From: Lepidostoma basale
Lineage: Eukaryota > Arthropoda > Insecta > Trichoptera > Lepidostomatidae
Direction of reading: 5' to 3'
DNA: 64,000 nt
Assembly (NCBI GenBank): GCA_022606425.2
Contig: JAHDVF020000457.1
Location: 806,001 to 870,000 of the forward strand
Within the stretch, counting starts at the first letter, position 1. Every line of letters starts with the position of its first letter. The notes below the pieces were generated by a model, which was not told where the DNA came from, searched no databases, and saw only the letters and a program-made list of their open reading frames with translations. The position numbers and the translations under genes are program-made. Below are positions 1 to 9,504 of this stretch, piece after piece.

Positions 1-600
1 AGCAGTAGTGTCCTTCAATCTCACCTTGTTTCCTTCCTCAATATGCATCATATCCCCACTATGATTGCCCCTTTCCTTGGCCCAATTTCTATCTCACTTG
101 CGTTTGTAGTGTCTATTGTGTTATAGTATTGATGAATAAGCGCCTGATGAAGAATAAACTGCCCCCATTCACCACTTGATCTAGTTGTGATAGGAGCGCT
201 CTAAGTGAAGATGCCTGTATCCATCGAATGCATGAATAATTGTAAATTTCCCGAACGCTAGAGAAACTTGGTAGACCTACAAACGCATTTGTATTATAGT
301 TTGGTTAAATTTTCCCTTCCTACTTGAATTTTCCATGTTCTTGTGTTCTGGGCGGATAAGACTTCTTTAACTTGTGTTGAATACCTATCGTATTTGTGTT
401 CGATTGCCTATCTCTTATAATGTTATAAACCTTTCTATCTCACCAGAACAGAAATTTTATCGACATACAATTCTTGTATGTGCAAATTGTCTAAATTTTC
501 AACTATTGTAACACCAATTTTTTTTAAAACATAGTTTTTTTTTCTCTTCATTTATTGTTATATACGAGTATGTTCTTGTGTGTTTTGGGTCGTGAGTCAG
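1..600. repeat. X block, copy 1 of a segmental duplication
   Basis: This AT-rich noncoding stretch closely matches 3841-4430, starting at the shared string AGTGTCCTT and continuing through the shared 'aagcgcctgatgaagaataa'. It runs off the left edge of the window. No open frame longer than about 60 codons reads consistently in both copies. In the second copy the X block follows the Y block directly, so X and Y may be parts of one element. Function unknown. Confidence 0.8.
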
Positions 601-644
601 TAAAGGATGTTGCATATGGTTAGTTAGTTAGTTAGTTAGTTATA

Positions 645-872
645 ATCGCAAAAAGTCTAACCAAATAGCTTTGATGGCAGTCCACGGTGGTGTTCATTCA
701 CCAACCGTCATACAGGCACACGGAAACGAAGCATGGAACTTGGAAATCAATGAAAACATAATAAATCCAGTAGACATGATAGTGTTGTGAACACGATACA
801 TATGTCATAAGTATGGCGGTCCTTTCTTTTTACTTACACCTTCGAGGAGACGACGTGATGGTTAGTTAGTTT
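645..872 (+). mobile_element. A unit 1: internally deleted TTAG-tailed LINE derivative
   Basis: The left part (from about 675) translates as MAVHGGVHSPTV...GNEAWN, matching the LINE segment MAVHNGVLLPTL...SEAWNW at 33679-34372. The right part, GGCGGTCCTTTC through GACGTGATGGTTAGTTAGTT, matches the extreme LINE 3' end. The roughly 400 bp that lie between these parts in the LINE are missing. The junction region (about 745-810) is the same in all four A copies, so one deletion derivative was amplified or duplicated. Confidence 0.65.
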
Positions 873-894
873 TTTTCATTCAGGTGATTTATTT

Positions 895-1088
895 TTAAAT
901 TTGTGGGAGATGCTTATTGGTGGCGATGAGGTTCGCGACCCATCACACCGCGTCTCCCGCGGGGCGAAAGGAGAAGTATGGAGTGCCGCATCGATTAAAA
1001 TGTGACAATCCATTCTCTTTCTGCCTACCCTTTCGGAGAGACGGCGTGATGGTTGGTTAGTTAGTTAAATATTTAGTTGGTTAGTTAG
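895..1088 (+). mobile_element. TTAG-tailed SINE, copy 1
   Basis: The head is GGGAGATGC.TATTGGTGGCGATGAGGTTCGC.ACCC and a GC-rich block (CGTCTCCCGCGGGGCGAAA) follows. The last ~65 bp (CAGTCCATTC...CGGCGTGATGG) are shared with the 3' end of the TTAG-tailed LINE, and a GTTA-type tail closes the element. GGTTCGCGACCC resembles a pol III B box (GGTTCRANNCC), but no well-placed A box is visible, so the head's origin is open. Confidence 0.7.
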
Positions 1089-1705
1089 TATATGGAAGCC
1101 GAGTGTTGGATAAATAAAAAAAATTTAACGATTTTTTTATGAATTGAAACACTGGTTTCCCCACTTTTCAGATGATTTTTCTCGACATTTTTTCAAAGGG
1201 CAACGCCTTCATCACCAGTAGAACGATATAGATTATTCCTCATCAGTTTATATTGTTTTCCCGATAGTGAAACCCACCGACTCCCGTTACCATATATCAA
1301 CCTACAATGAAACCCATTGTCTTCAAAACATTACTGGATCAAACAAACTCTTTTTCAAGCTACGATTCAATTATACTTCTCGTATAAAGTGAGCTATAAC
1401 GCATTTTTCTTGCGAGCATATTACCCTAATGGTACGCCGATTGGTCGGTCCACGGCGCCACCATCATTTGAAATTAATAAAATCGCCCCGCTAGATCTAT
1501 TTCATGCCCCACCAGGGGGCGGTTCCGATCTCATTTCTCTTCCGCAGGTATATAAACCATCTTGTAAAACATGTTGGTATAATCTGATATGCCGAACGTT
1601 TTCAGATACATATACCATAACGATGGTCCTGGGATTTTGAAGAATCGGCACGAGAACATTGACCTGCGAAGCTGTCATCACATCAGTGCTGAAGGTTCCT
1701 GTATC
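1089..1705. repeat. Y block, copy 1 (Penelope-like hairpin sequence inside)
   Basis: It closely matches 3238-3840. The segment 1135-1290 resembles the inverted-arm family at 50040-50520 (shared CACTTTT.AG, TTTTTCTCGACAT and GAGAACGATATA). On the minus strand it contains the hammerhead-like string ACATGTCGAG, damaged in this copy. The remainder includes a G/C-rich stretch 1430-1560. An open frame of 107 codons at 1317-1640 is not kept open in copy 2 and is not taken as a gene. Confidence 0.6.
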
Positions 1706-1870
1706 CGGACAAGACGGTAAGTTCCTTTATCTTGATCTTGCCGTCCACTCCTGGACGTAGTCCTCCTCTTTTACTTTCCATTCAGTTAGATCTTAGGCGA
1801 TCTGCATGATTTCGATACCTTCACGTATTTCTCAATATTCTGCATATTGTGGAATTAACGAAAAATATCG

Positions 1871-2028
1871 TGAGATGCCTATTGGTGGCGATGAGGTTCG
1901 CAACCCATCACACCGCGTCTCCCGCGGGGCGAAAACAGAAGGATCGAGTGCCGCATATGTCAAAGTGTGCCAGTCCATTCTTTCTGCCTACCCTTTCGGG
2001 GAGACGGCGTGATGAGTTAGTTAGTTAT
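1871..2028 (+). mobile_element. TTAG-tailed SINE, copy 2
   Basis: A near-complete copy: GAGATGCCTATTGGTGGCGA head, CGCGTCTCCCGCGGGGCGAA middle, and a LINE-like end GGGGAGACGGCGTGATG followed by AGTTAGTTAGTTA. The preceding ~70 bp (1800-1870) have no partner elsewhere in the window. Confidence 0.75.
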
Positions 2029-2066
2029 GCACATATATAAAAACAAGTGGTGCACTGAAAGTTGTA

Positions 2067-2312
2067 ATCGCAAAAAGTCTAACCAAAATGTCAACCGTCA
2101 TACAGGTATACGGAAACGAAGCATGGAACTGGGAAATCAATGAAAACATAATAAATCCAGTAAACATGGTAGTGTTTTGAACACGATACATGTGTCATTA
2201 GGATAATTTCGAACGAAGGACGTGAGTAAAAAACAGTACGGCGGTCCTTTCTTTTAACCTATACGTACACCTTCGAGGAGACGACGTGATGGTTAGTTAG
2301 TTTTTTTTTCTT
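2067..2312 (+). mobile_element. A unit 2, damaged
   Basis: Same architecture as the unit at 645-872, starting at the shared TAATCGCAAAAAGTCTAACC, but missing about 40 bp after that string. It has an extra ~35-bp insertion near 2195-2235. The tail reads GAGGAGACGACGTGATGG plus TTAGTTAG. Confidence 0.6.
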
Positions 2313-2335
2313 TCAGGTGATTTATTTTTGATTTT

Positions 2336-2565
2336 AATCGCAAAAAGTCTAACCAAATAGCTTTGATGGCAGTCCACGGTGGTGTTCATTCACCAACCGT
2401 CATACAGGCACACGGAAACGAAGCATGGAACTTGGAAATCAATGAAAACATAATAAATCCAGTAGACATGATAGTGTTGTGAACACGATACATATGTCAT
2501 AAGTATGGCGGTCCTTTCTTTTTACTTACACCTTCGAGGAGCCGACGTGATGGTTAGTTAGTTTT
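2336..2565 (+). mobile_element. A unit 3
   Basis: Almost identical to 645-872, including the internal junction, and directly after unit 2. A unit and SINE (2590-2755) follow each other in the same order and spacing as at 645-1088. This shows that A and S were duplicated together rather than inserted separately. Confidence 0.65.
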
Positions 2566-2589
2566 TTTCATTCAGGTGATTTATTTTTA

Positions 2590-2755
2590 AATTTGTGGGA
2601 GATGCTTATTGGTGGCGATGAGGTTCGCAACCCATCACACCGCGTCTCCCGCGGGGCGAAAAGAGAAGGATGGAGTTGCCGCATATGTTTAAGTGTGCCA
2701 GTCCATTCTTTCTGCCTACCCTTTCGGGGAGGCGGCTTGATAGTTAGTTCGATTG
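2590..2755 (+). mobile_element. TTAG-tailed SINE, copy 3
   Basis: Full head and LINE-like end, with the tail decayed to TAGTTAGTTCGATTGTTA. The short segment after it ('tgcacataatatataaaaac') matches the segment after copy 2 at 2028-2066, another sign of local duplication. Confidence 0.75.
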
Positions 2756-2795
2756 TTATGCACATAATATATAAAAACAAGCGGTGCACTTAAAG

Positions 2796-3035
2796 TTGTA
2801 ATCGCAAAAAGTCTAACCAAAAAAGCTTTGATGGCAGTCCACGTTGGTGTTCATTCACCAACCGTCATACAGGCATACGGAAACGAAGCATGGAACTTAG
2901 AAATAAAAAAAAATGAAAACATAATAAATCCAGTAGACATGATAGTGTTGTGAACACGATACATATGTCATTAGTATGGCGGTCCTTTCTTTTTACTTAC
3001 ACCTTCGAGGAGACGAAGTGATGGTTAGTTAGTTT
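2796..3035 (+). mobile_element. A unit 4
   Basis: Same family as 645-872 with small differences (an AAATAAAAAAAA insertion near 2905). A SINE (3060-3237) and then the Y block follow, exactly the order of copy 1. Confidence 0.65.
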
Positions 3036-3059
3036 TTTTTCATTTAGGGGATTTATTTT

Positions 3060-3237
3060 TAAATTTGTGGGAGATGCTTATTGGTGACGATGAGGTTCGC
3101 AACCCATCACACCGCGTCTCCCGCGAGGCGAAAAGAAAAGTACGGAGTGCCGCATCGATTAAAATGTAACAGTCCATTTTCTTTCTCCCTACCCTTTCGG
3201 GGAGACGGCGTGATGGTTGGTTAGTTAGTTAGTTAAT
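3060..3237 (+). mobile_element. TTAG-tailed SINE, copy 4
   Basis: Head GGGAGATGCTTATTGGTGAC and end GGGGAGACGGCGTGATGG, closed by TTGGTTAGTTAGTTAGTTA. Followed directly by TATGGAAGCCGAG of the Y block, as at 1089. Confidence 0.75.
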
Positions 3238-3840
3238 ATATGGAAGCCGAGTGTTGGATAAATAAAAAAAATATAACGATTTTTTTATGAATTGAAACAC
3301 TGGTTTTCCCACTTTTCAGATTATTTTTCTCGACATGTTTTCAAAGGGCAACGCCTTCGTCACCGGGAGAACGATATAGATTATTCATCATCAGTTTATA
3401 TTGTTCTCCCGATGGTGAAACCCACCGACTCCCGTTATATCAACCTATAGTGAAACCCATTGTCTTCAAAACATAACTGGATCAAACAAACTCTTTTTCA
3501 AGCTACGATTCAATGATACTACTCGTATAAAGTGAGCTATAACGCATTTTTCTTTGCGAGCATATTACCCTAATGGTACGCCGATTGGTCGGTCCACGGC
3601 GTAACCATCATTCGAAATTAATAAAATCGCCCCGCTAGATCTATTTCATGCCCCACCAGGGGGCGGTTCCGATCTCATTTCTCTTCCGCAGGTACATAAA
3701 ACATCTTGTAAAACATGTTGGTATAATCTGATATGCCGAACGTTTTCAGATACATATACCATAACGATGGTCCTGGAATTTTGAAGAATCGGCACGAGAA
3801 CATTGACCTGCGAAGCTGTCATCATATCAGTGCTGAAGTA
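3238..3840. repeat. Y block, copy 2
   Basis: Second copy of 1089-1705. This copy keeps an intact minus-strand ACATGTCGAGAAAA string at about 3325-3340 (hammerhead-like stem III region, see findings) and the paired strings GGGAGAACGATATA and ATATTGTTCTCCC, which can fold back on each other. Joined without a gap to the X block. Confidence 0.6.
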
Positions 3841-4430
3841 GCATAGCAATAGTGTCCTTTAATCTAACCTTGTTTCCTTCCTCAATATGCATCCTATCCC
3901 CAGTGATTGCCCCTTTCCTCTACCCAATTTCTATCTCACTTGCGTTTGTAGTGTCTATTGTGTTTTGGTTTGGATGAATAAGCGCCTGATGAAGAATAAA
4001 CTGCCCCCATTCACCACTTGATCTAGTTGTGTTAGGAGCGCTCTAAGTGAAGATGCCTGTATCCATCGAATGCATGATTAATTGTTAATTTCCCGAACGC
4101 AAGAGAAACTTGGTAGACCTACAAACGCATTTGTCATATAGTTTGGTTATATTTTCCCTTCCTACTTAAATGTTCCATGTTCTTGTGTGTTCTGGGTGGA
4201 TTAGACTTCTTTTATTTGTGTGGAATACTGGATTGCCTATCACTTATAATGTTATGAACTTTTCCATCTCACCAGAACAGAAATTTTAAGACATACAATA
4301 TTTGTATATATGCAAATTGTCTAAATTTACAACTAATACATAAATTTTTTTTATAACTTAGTTTTATTTCTCATCACTAATTGTTATATATGTTCATGTG
4401 TGTTTTGGGTCGTGAGTCAGTTAAGGGTGT
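3841..4430. repeat. X block, copy 2
   Basis: Second copy of 1-600, with scattered substitutions and small indels. The order Y then X here, and X then A-S-Y at the start of the window, fits a tandem duplication of a segment of roughly 3.8 kb that contains these blocks. Confidence 0.75.
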
Positions 4431-4890
4431 TGCATATTGGATTGGCAATCACTTTTACCATTGAATTCACTTCTCGGATTCACCTGAACTATAACACCCA
4501 TCATATGTTTTAAAATGTTGTATGTATATATGTTGTTTCAGTCACCTGTAGAGTTTGTTTTTGTTGTGAATAGAGGGAGTCAGACCGCTATAGGTATACA
4601 ACCTTATAATATGTAAATGTGCCTTATTATCCGAGGCGAAAGGGAGCCAGACCCTAATTCAAATGCAACGCTTTAAGTATGCCTTAGAATATGTAAACGT
4701 GACATGCCTCTGTATTTAATTGTCAAATTGTGTTTTTACTGGTGACTGAACTTCATAATATTGTTGCAACTATTTTTTTTTATATTATATAATCTAGGCT
4801 AGATATGTCCAATAATAATTTACTTCAAGACCATAACACCTTTTCATTTTAGAATCAGTGAGTGCCATTTAGCTACAAAAAAAAAATTGT
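4431..4890. other. AT-rich stretch, nothing recognised
   Basis: No open frame, tRNA-like motif or repeat shared with the rest of the window was recognised. Two short similar strings (GGGAGTCAGACC at about 4575 and GGGAGCCAGACC at about 4653) sit near TTATAATATGTAAA-type sequence, suggesting an old, short tandem duplication. Confidence 0.4.
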
Positions 4891-5336
4891 GTCTCTTTGT
4901 GCAGTGTAAACATTAAAACAATGATAATTTTTTGTATTTTTAACTTAACTGTATTTGTATTTTTTAACTAAACTATTATTTGTATTTTTTTTATAAACTG
5001 TAGTTGTAATATGTCAAACTAACTGCCACTTAGGGCTTGAACCTGTCTCCCTAGTGTTTAATGATCCTTAATATTCTGAAATTGTGACTATAATTTGTAT
5101 TTTTTTTTTAACTAAACTGTATTTGTAATATGCGAAACTAACTGCCACCTTATAGGACTTAAACCTGTAGGCGACCCACATAAGTGGACTTCGACGCTGA
5201 ACCAGTATATTCCATGACACGAATAAACACAAAAACGCTGACCCAAGACCTAATTATCAAATTTGATGACTCGCGGGCCCCGAATATTCAAGTTTGGTCA
5301 TTGGGTCAGGGCATCGTAGATGACGAAAACGAAGCA

Positions 5337-5374
5337 TATAAAAGCGGTACTTCCGAACACCCAATACGTCAGTC
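5337..5374 (+). promoter_or_regulatory. LTR core promoter: TATA box and initiator
   Basis: TATAAAAG at 5337-5344 is followed 32 bp later by TCAGTC at 5369-5374, which matches the arthropod initiator (TCAGT). The spacing is that of a functional pol II core promoter and would mark the U3/R boundary of the LTR. Confidence 0.6.
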
Positions 5375-5636
5375 AACTCTAAACGTCGGCCAGTATCGCG
5401 ATCTCTAAAACGACACGAGTTCTCACTACCCAGTCTACGTACGAGAAACCCCCGACTTTCCTCCCGAGTACACATCGGTCTACACGGCGACGTCACGAAA
5501 CCTTCGACGACCTGCCGCCCAGCGAGCTCTTATCCTCTACGGCTCACTCCCCGGACTCCACCCCGCTGCTACCGACATCCAGCCACGCTCTATCACAAGG
5601 CATCATACTGTTTACGTGTAATTACTTGTGAGACAC

Positions 5637-5642
5637 AATAAA
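5637..5642 (+). terminator. LTR poly(A) signal
   Basis: AATAAA lies 48 bp before the end of the LTR, the usual position for the R/U5 polyadenylation signal. Confidence 0.5.
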
Positions 5643-5939
5643 CGCTGAAACCTCCGCCGTCTTTCAACTCTCACCATAACAAACCCCACAAACCTGTCTC
5701 CCATGTGTATAATGATCAATTTTTTTTTCTTAACTTGTGAATCTAATTTATACTTTTAAATAAACTATCTTTGATTTTCTCAATTGTTCAAACTGTCACC
5801 TAGGATTTTAATCTACCTGTAACTTTTGTATGCCATTCACTGAAGGAGCTTTTTTTTTTTAAATGTATAATTCAACATTAGAGAGGTAATGTAACCATTA
5901 CGATTTCTTATTTATTTTCGGTTATCTCGATATTCAGCG

Positions 5940-6545
5940 TTTAGCTCGACTCCATTCAAACCCCTAGTTCCCCCTTTTTACCACCCCGATGCGCGCCCTC
6001 TGCCGACACTCGGCCCCTTCTGCGCAGCCCGTTCGGGCTCACTTCACTTCGCTTTGATCTGTCAACTTCGCCGCATCGATTGGAGGGTCGTCGATTCGAC
6101 CCGCGATTTTCCTGATGGGATAATCCGAGTTCATCCAGCCACATCCGCCATGGAATAACCTCCAGCAAGGTATTTGTGATACTTGCCATCGTGCCCATAA
6201 AATCTGTGGCATTATTTCAGATTTTCCACTATCATGTCCTGCACAATGGCGATGCCAAAAGTGCAAATCCGCTCCGAGGCCGTTTGTCACGCCCGACCTA
6301 GCTTCGATTGATACCCTCCGCCACGGTCCGAGCCATCCTCTGCTCCCGCAAATTACCGCCCACGTGTTGTCTCACATCATGTCCAGACAACGTGGTTAAC
6401 CTCGCCGCTTCACAAAACACCACCCGGCCTATGGAACCTCGTTCAGTCAGGTGACTCGATATGTATTTTGTATACCGCCATCAACCGGTCAGCGTCGCTG
6501 ATAACGTCGACGGACGACGACGCTGGTCGATCGAGGAATCGCCTC
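5940..6545 (+). pseudogene. GC-rich remnant with PHD-finger-like stretch
   Basis: Clearly richer in G+C than its surroundings. In one frame (about 6155-6310) it reads NNLQQGICDTCHRAHKICG and then, after a gap, CPAQWRCQKC. The CxxC...H...C...WxCxxC spacing is that of a degenerate PHD finger. Such fingers occur in the proteins of several non-LTR retrotransposons, so this may be the 5' portion of a LINE, but a host gene remnant cannot be excluded. Stops interrupt the frame on both sides. No matching reverse transcriptase lies next to it. Confidence 0.35.
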
Positions 6546-6672
6546 AAACAGCCTCTTCATTCTTCCATTTTATGTTTTGATTATTAATTATACTGTGAAA
6601 ATGACATCCCTAGCCTCTAGATTATTGTTATAATTTTAACTAGCCAAAAAATAAACCCTCATGTATTCAGTA

Positions 6673-6800
6673 ACTTGTATTTATTTACACCTTTCCTAAA
6701 TCGAATGACAAGCAGCCGGAAAGAATCTCACGAGAAAAACCTGAGATTAAAGGTCCCCGCTCTCTGCGCTAGCCGAGGTAGTGAGAGAGCCATTACAATA
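6673..6800. repeat. Dispersed repeat, copy 1 of 2
   Basis: Matches 8938-9072: TTATATTTACACC, GTGACA.GCAGTCGGAAAGAA, TCTCACGA...ACCT, GCTCTCTGCG..CTAGCCGAGG and GAGAGCCATTACAATA. It directly abuts a fold-back arm that starts near 6800. Class unknown. Confidence 0.6.
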
Positions 6801-7065
6801 TACATCTTTCAAAAATTTGTCAGACATGGTGGTCGTAAGAAGGGCGAAATTGGGAATGTTGTATTACAGAAAGTGATCGCTTAACCCAACCAATGACACG
6901 TCATAAGTCCTGTAAACGCCTCGACCACCATATATTGTTTCCAAACAATTTACATCTTCGTCTTTATTGAGATACAATTAATCCTTAAATGATTAACCCG
7001 CAATGGGTAAAACCCAGTATTTGTCTAAAAGTATTTGTATACATTCTAAATGTTGAAATTAGGAA
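6800..7065 (-). mobile_element. Fold-back element, single arm
   Basis: Carries the family's outer arm: GGTGGTCGTAAGAAGGGC, TTAACCCAACCAATGACA, TCATAAGTCCTGTAAACGCC, GATTAACCCGCAATGGGTAA and terminal GTATTTGTATACATT. The opposite arm seen in the copy at 47610-48175 is missing. No coding capacity. Confidence 0.7.
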
Positions 7066-7505
7066 TAGGTTAAATTAAATAAAAGGTTCATATAAAAAAA
7101 AACATTCAAATAAAGAAACGAGCTGCAAATGTAGTCTTTACAGTTCAAAATCATTTTTCGGACTGCATATGTAGCCAGCCGCACTATAGGGGTTAATGAT
7201 CACATTTTTTCTGCGACCCGCGGCGAAACCAAATATCGATTGATAATGAAAAAGCCCTCCCTAGTTCTAGTCTTGCGCTCATTTGATGAGTGGATACATA
7301 TTTTGTAACTTCAATTGTATGCGCCATAAAAATAAAATGTATCATAAACGAATTATTATCTCCTGGCAATTCTGTTTTATTACTCTTTGCAGCGAAAAGA
7401 GATTATGGGGGATCACATCAAATATCTAAAATTAGAAACGTATTGTTTTGAGATTAAAATTTTATATTTTAAGGTCCATTAAAATATAATTTTTAGTGTC
7501 ACACT

Positions 7506-7548
7506 CTTGTTTATTGGTCTCCTGAGTGCTTTACCAACGAGCCAAGAT
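7506..7548 (-). other. tRNA-like A-box remnant
   Basis: On the minus strand TTGGCTCGTTGGTAAAGCAC resembles the D-arm/A-box half of a tRNA. There is no matching T arm or acceptor stem, so this is at most the truncated head of a SINE. Confidence 0.25.
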
Positions 7549-7687
7549 ATTTGATTAAAATATTATTATGATTAAGATTCAAAATGATATTTTAACGCCG
7601 GAAATAGTGCAAATCTTAAACGATATTATAATATAAATAAAAAAGAAAATTATAATACACTTTTCGTGTTTGTATCAAAACCACTTT

Positions 7688-7765
7688 ATTTGGTAACACC
7701 AATTATGGTAACACAAACCATTATGGTAACACCAATTATGGTAACAAAATTTGGTAACACCAAAA
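7688..7765. repeat. Short tandem repeat, ATTATGGTAACACCA type
   Basis: Five imperfect units of a ~15-bp repeat (GGTAACACCAATTAT and variants) in a row. It lies in an otherwise plain AT-rich stretch (7066-7950) with nothing else recognised. Confidence 0.75.
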
Positions 7766-7954
7766 AAAAAATATTCTATCAATGAAATATTATTCGTTTT
7801 TAAAAAGCCTTATACATTTTTTATTTTTCTCTCTTTGTTATTTCGCAATTTATTAAAATATAATATTTTTATGAATAATTACCATCGTGTAAATATATGA
7901 TATAATATAACATTTTTTTAAATTGAATTGACTTATCTACCGTCTATTGTCCAC

Positions 7955-8195
7955 TGCTAAACGTAGATAAAAATGTACAAGAAGACTGCTGACTTGGAGA
8001 CCGTGGACGGCGAAGAGAAGTGCAGGGCGACCGCAACTACAGTGGAAGGATGACCTAAACAGACACGTCGGAATAACCTGGATGCAGCCTGCACAGGACA
8101 GAATGATATGGAAGCGAATGGAGGAGGCCTTTGTCCAGGAGTGGATGGAAATGGGCTGAGGAAGAAGAAGAAAAAGAAACGTAGGCCTCTCACAA
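7955..8195 (+). pseudogene. RTE-type LINE, C-terminal end and 3' tail
   Basis: Read from about 8020, the plus strand gives GRPQLQWKDDLNRHVGITWM, then AQDRMIWKRMEEAFVQEWME and a stop. This is the typical end of an insect endonuclease/reverse-transcriptase LINE ORF. A GAAGAAGAAGAAA tail follows. The upstream part of the ORF is absent, and a second piece of the same ORF region lies 250 bp downstream (8440-8650). These are two truncated insertions, not one gene. Confidence 0.7.
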
Positions 8196-8439
8196 AGCAT
8201 GCCACTGCCCTCAACCGTTACAACTCTCAACCTTCCACATCCTACAATCCTTACAATTTCTTCGATCTAGCGAGTAAGTGAACGTCCAACTCTACGGAAT
8301 CCTTTGCACGGTCTGTGCAATTAGCCATATTTTCTATAATTGGTCCATATTTTCACTTTTCTAGCACCGTTATGTCTCAAGACTAAAGTCTTCAACTAGT
8401 GAAGCCGAAATGTGACCCTGACAAGATGTCTTGTGTACA

Positions 8440-8650
8440 AATTCCAGGTCGCTCAATGGAAACACTTGGAATAACCTTGAGGGACAAAATTAGAAATGAA
8501 TTTATTCAATAACAAACCATGACAACTGAGATGGCTCTGAACATAGGCGGACTGAAATGGAGGTGGGCTGTCCATATTTTTCGAAGAACCGACAGCCGAA
8601 GGGAAAGACAGGTTCTGGAGTGGTCGACCTCACGCAAGAATTTTTCATTT
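8440..8650 (+). pseudogene. RTE-type LINE, middle of C-terminal region
   Basis: Fragments LGITLRDKIRNE and then GLKWRWAVHIFRRTDSR correspond to the conserved segments LGISLRDRIRN and LKWQWAGHIARRTDGR of the same LINE class as 51905-52210 and 55495-55915. A stop (TAA, 8509-8511) separates the two fragments. 8780-8937 shows nothing further. Confidence 0.6.
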
Positions 8651-8937
8651 GGCAAATTCGCTGAAAAAATACAAAAAATTATTTACGAGATGCCGTTTGT
8701 TGTTTTTATACTATTTGAACATACTGTTATGTTACCATTTGATTTCTTGGGGCCCCTGTATTCGCGCCTAACTCTATAGCTCTCCAGTTAAGTACCTCTT
8801 CGAAAATTATTTCCAACTAACCCCTGTTAGCATCTACGGCGACGTCGCTTTATTTCATAGGCACTCACCCCCATTTGGCAACACCGTTTTTTTTACCCTA
8901 TGCAGCGAGCGCGAGAAGCTTCCTCACTTATTCTCCT

Positions 8938-9072
8938 CTGTTTATATTTACACCCGTCTCTAATCGAGTGACAGCAGTCGGAAAGAATCTCACGATTTAA
9001 AACCTCGAGATACAAAAAGTCCAGCTCTCTGCGACCTAGCCGAGGTAAGGAAAGAGCCATTACAATACATCT
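8938..9072. repeat. Dispersed repeat, copy 2 of 2
   Basis: Partner of 6673-6800 with about the same extent. Neither the short frame on it nor its complement is shared as protein between the two copies. Confidence 0.6.
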
Positions 9073-9240
9073 AGTTATTAGAAGAAAATAAAACAATTAA
9101 TAAAAATAATAAAACAGGGAATTAATTTGGCTGTTCAATAATGAATAGTAATCATGTGAGCATGTCTTTAAATAAAGTTAATTAGAGGGTCAACAAAGTA
9201 TTGGTAGGAGGCAGATCTAGAACATAGAAATCTACAACAA

Positions 9241-9490
9241 AACAACGACAACAAACCTTCACGCCGTTTCCCTTTAGGGGTAGGCAGAGAGAAAGGACCG
9301 CCACACTACTCTATCCTGACATACCTCTCTCTAACTTTCTCCACATTTATACAGTTAGTCATACACGCACGTCGGTTCTTCCGGCTTCTGACATGACCAA
9401 CCTTTAAAATTTGATTAATTTGGTCATGCCACATTACCTCGGTCTACCTCGATTCCGTACTCCATTTTCATCGTTAACGTATACTTTTTG
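9241..9490 (-). pseudogene. TTAG-tailed LINE family, diverged 3' end
   Basis: The minus strand gives fragments of VYVNDENGVRNRGRPR and the 3' end CCTTTAGGGGTAGGC / ACGGCGTGAAGG. Several frameshifts and stops are present. The tail is replaced by a CAAAACAACGACAACAAA-like string, also seen next to the copy at 22800. This suggests an older subfamily with a (GTT)n-like tail. Confidence 0.6.
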
Positions 9491-9504
9491 TAACCATTCT
9501 CTCT

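Larger units (their letters stand above)
5166..5690 (+). mobile_element. Solo LTR with 4-bp target duplication
   Basis: A 525-bp GC-richer block begins TGTAGGCGACCC and ends ACCCCACA, giving the TG...CA ends of an LTR. It is flanked by AACC on both sides (5162-5165 and 5691-5694). The sibling tandem repeat at about 5033 shows the uninterrupted AACCTGTCTCCC. TATA box, initiator and AATAAA are present in the expected order. No second LTR or gag-pol sequence is nearby, so it is a recombination-derived solo LTR. A 4-bp duplication suits Ty3/gypsy-type elements, but the family is not identified. Confidence 0.8.
4900..5870. repeat. Degenerate tandem repeat interrupted by a solo LTR
   Basis: Three diverged units share the order TAACTAAACTGTATTTGTAA, then AACTAACTGCCAC, then GG.CTT.AACCTGTCTCCC and GTGT.TAATGATC (about 4960-5075, 5100-5165 continued at 5691-5730, and a weaker one at 5740-5830). 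The second unit is split inside AACCTGTCTCCC by the LTR at 5166-5690, so the neighbouring unit shows the empty site. Confidence 0.65.

Noticed and set aside
1806..2040. Small proteins on the SINE copies (RFATHHTASP... and overlapping frames)
   Set aside because: Two different frames are open over the same element, and neither is kept in all copies; this is noncoding SINE sequence.
3220..3237. Telomeric repeat
   Set aside because: The tails are tetramers (TTAG), not the insect telomere pentamer TTAGG, and they always sit at the 3' end of LINE or SINE copies.
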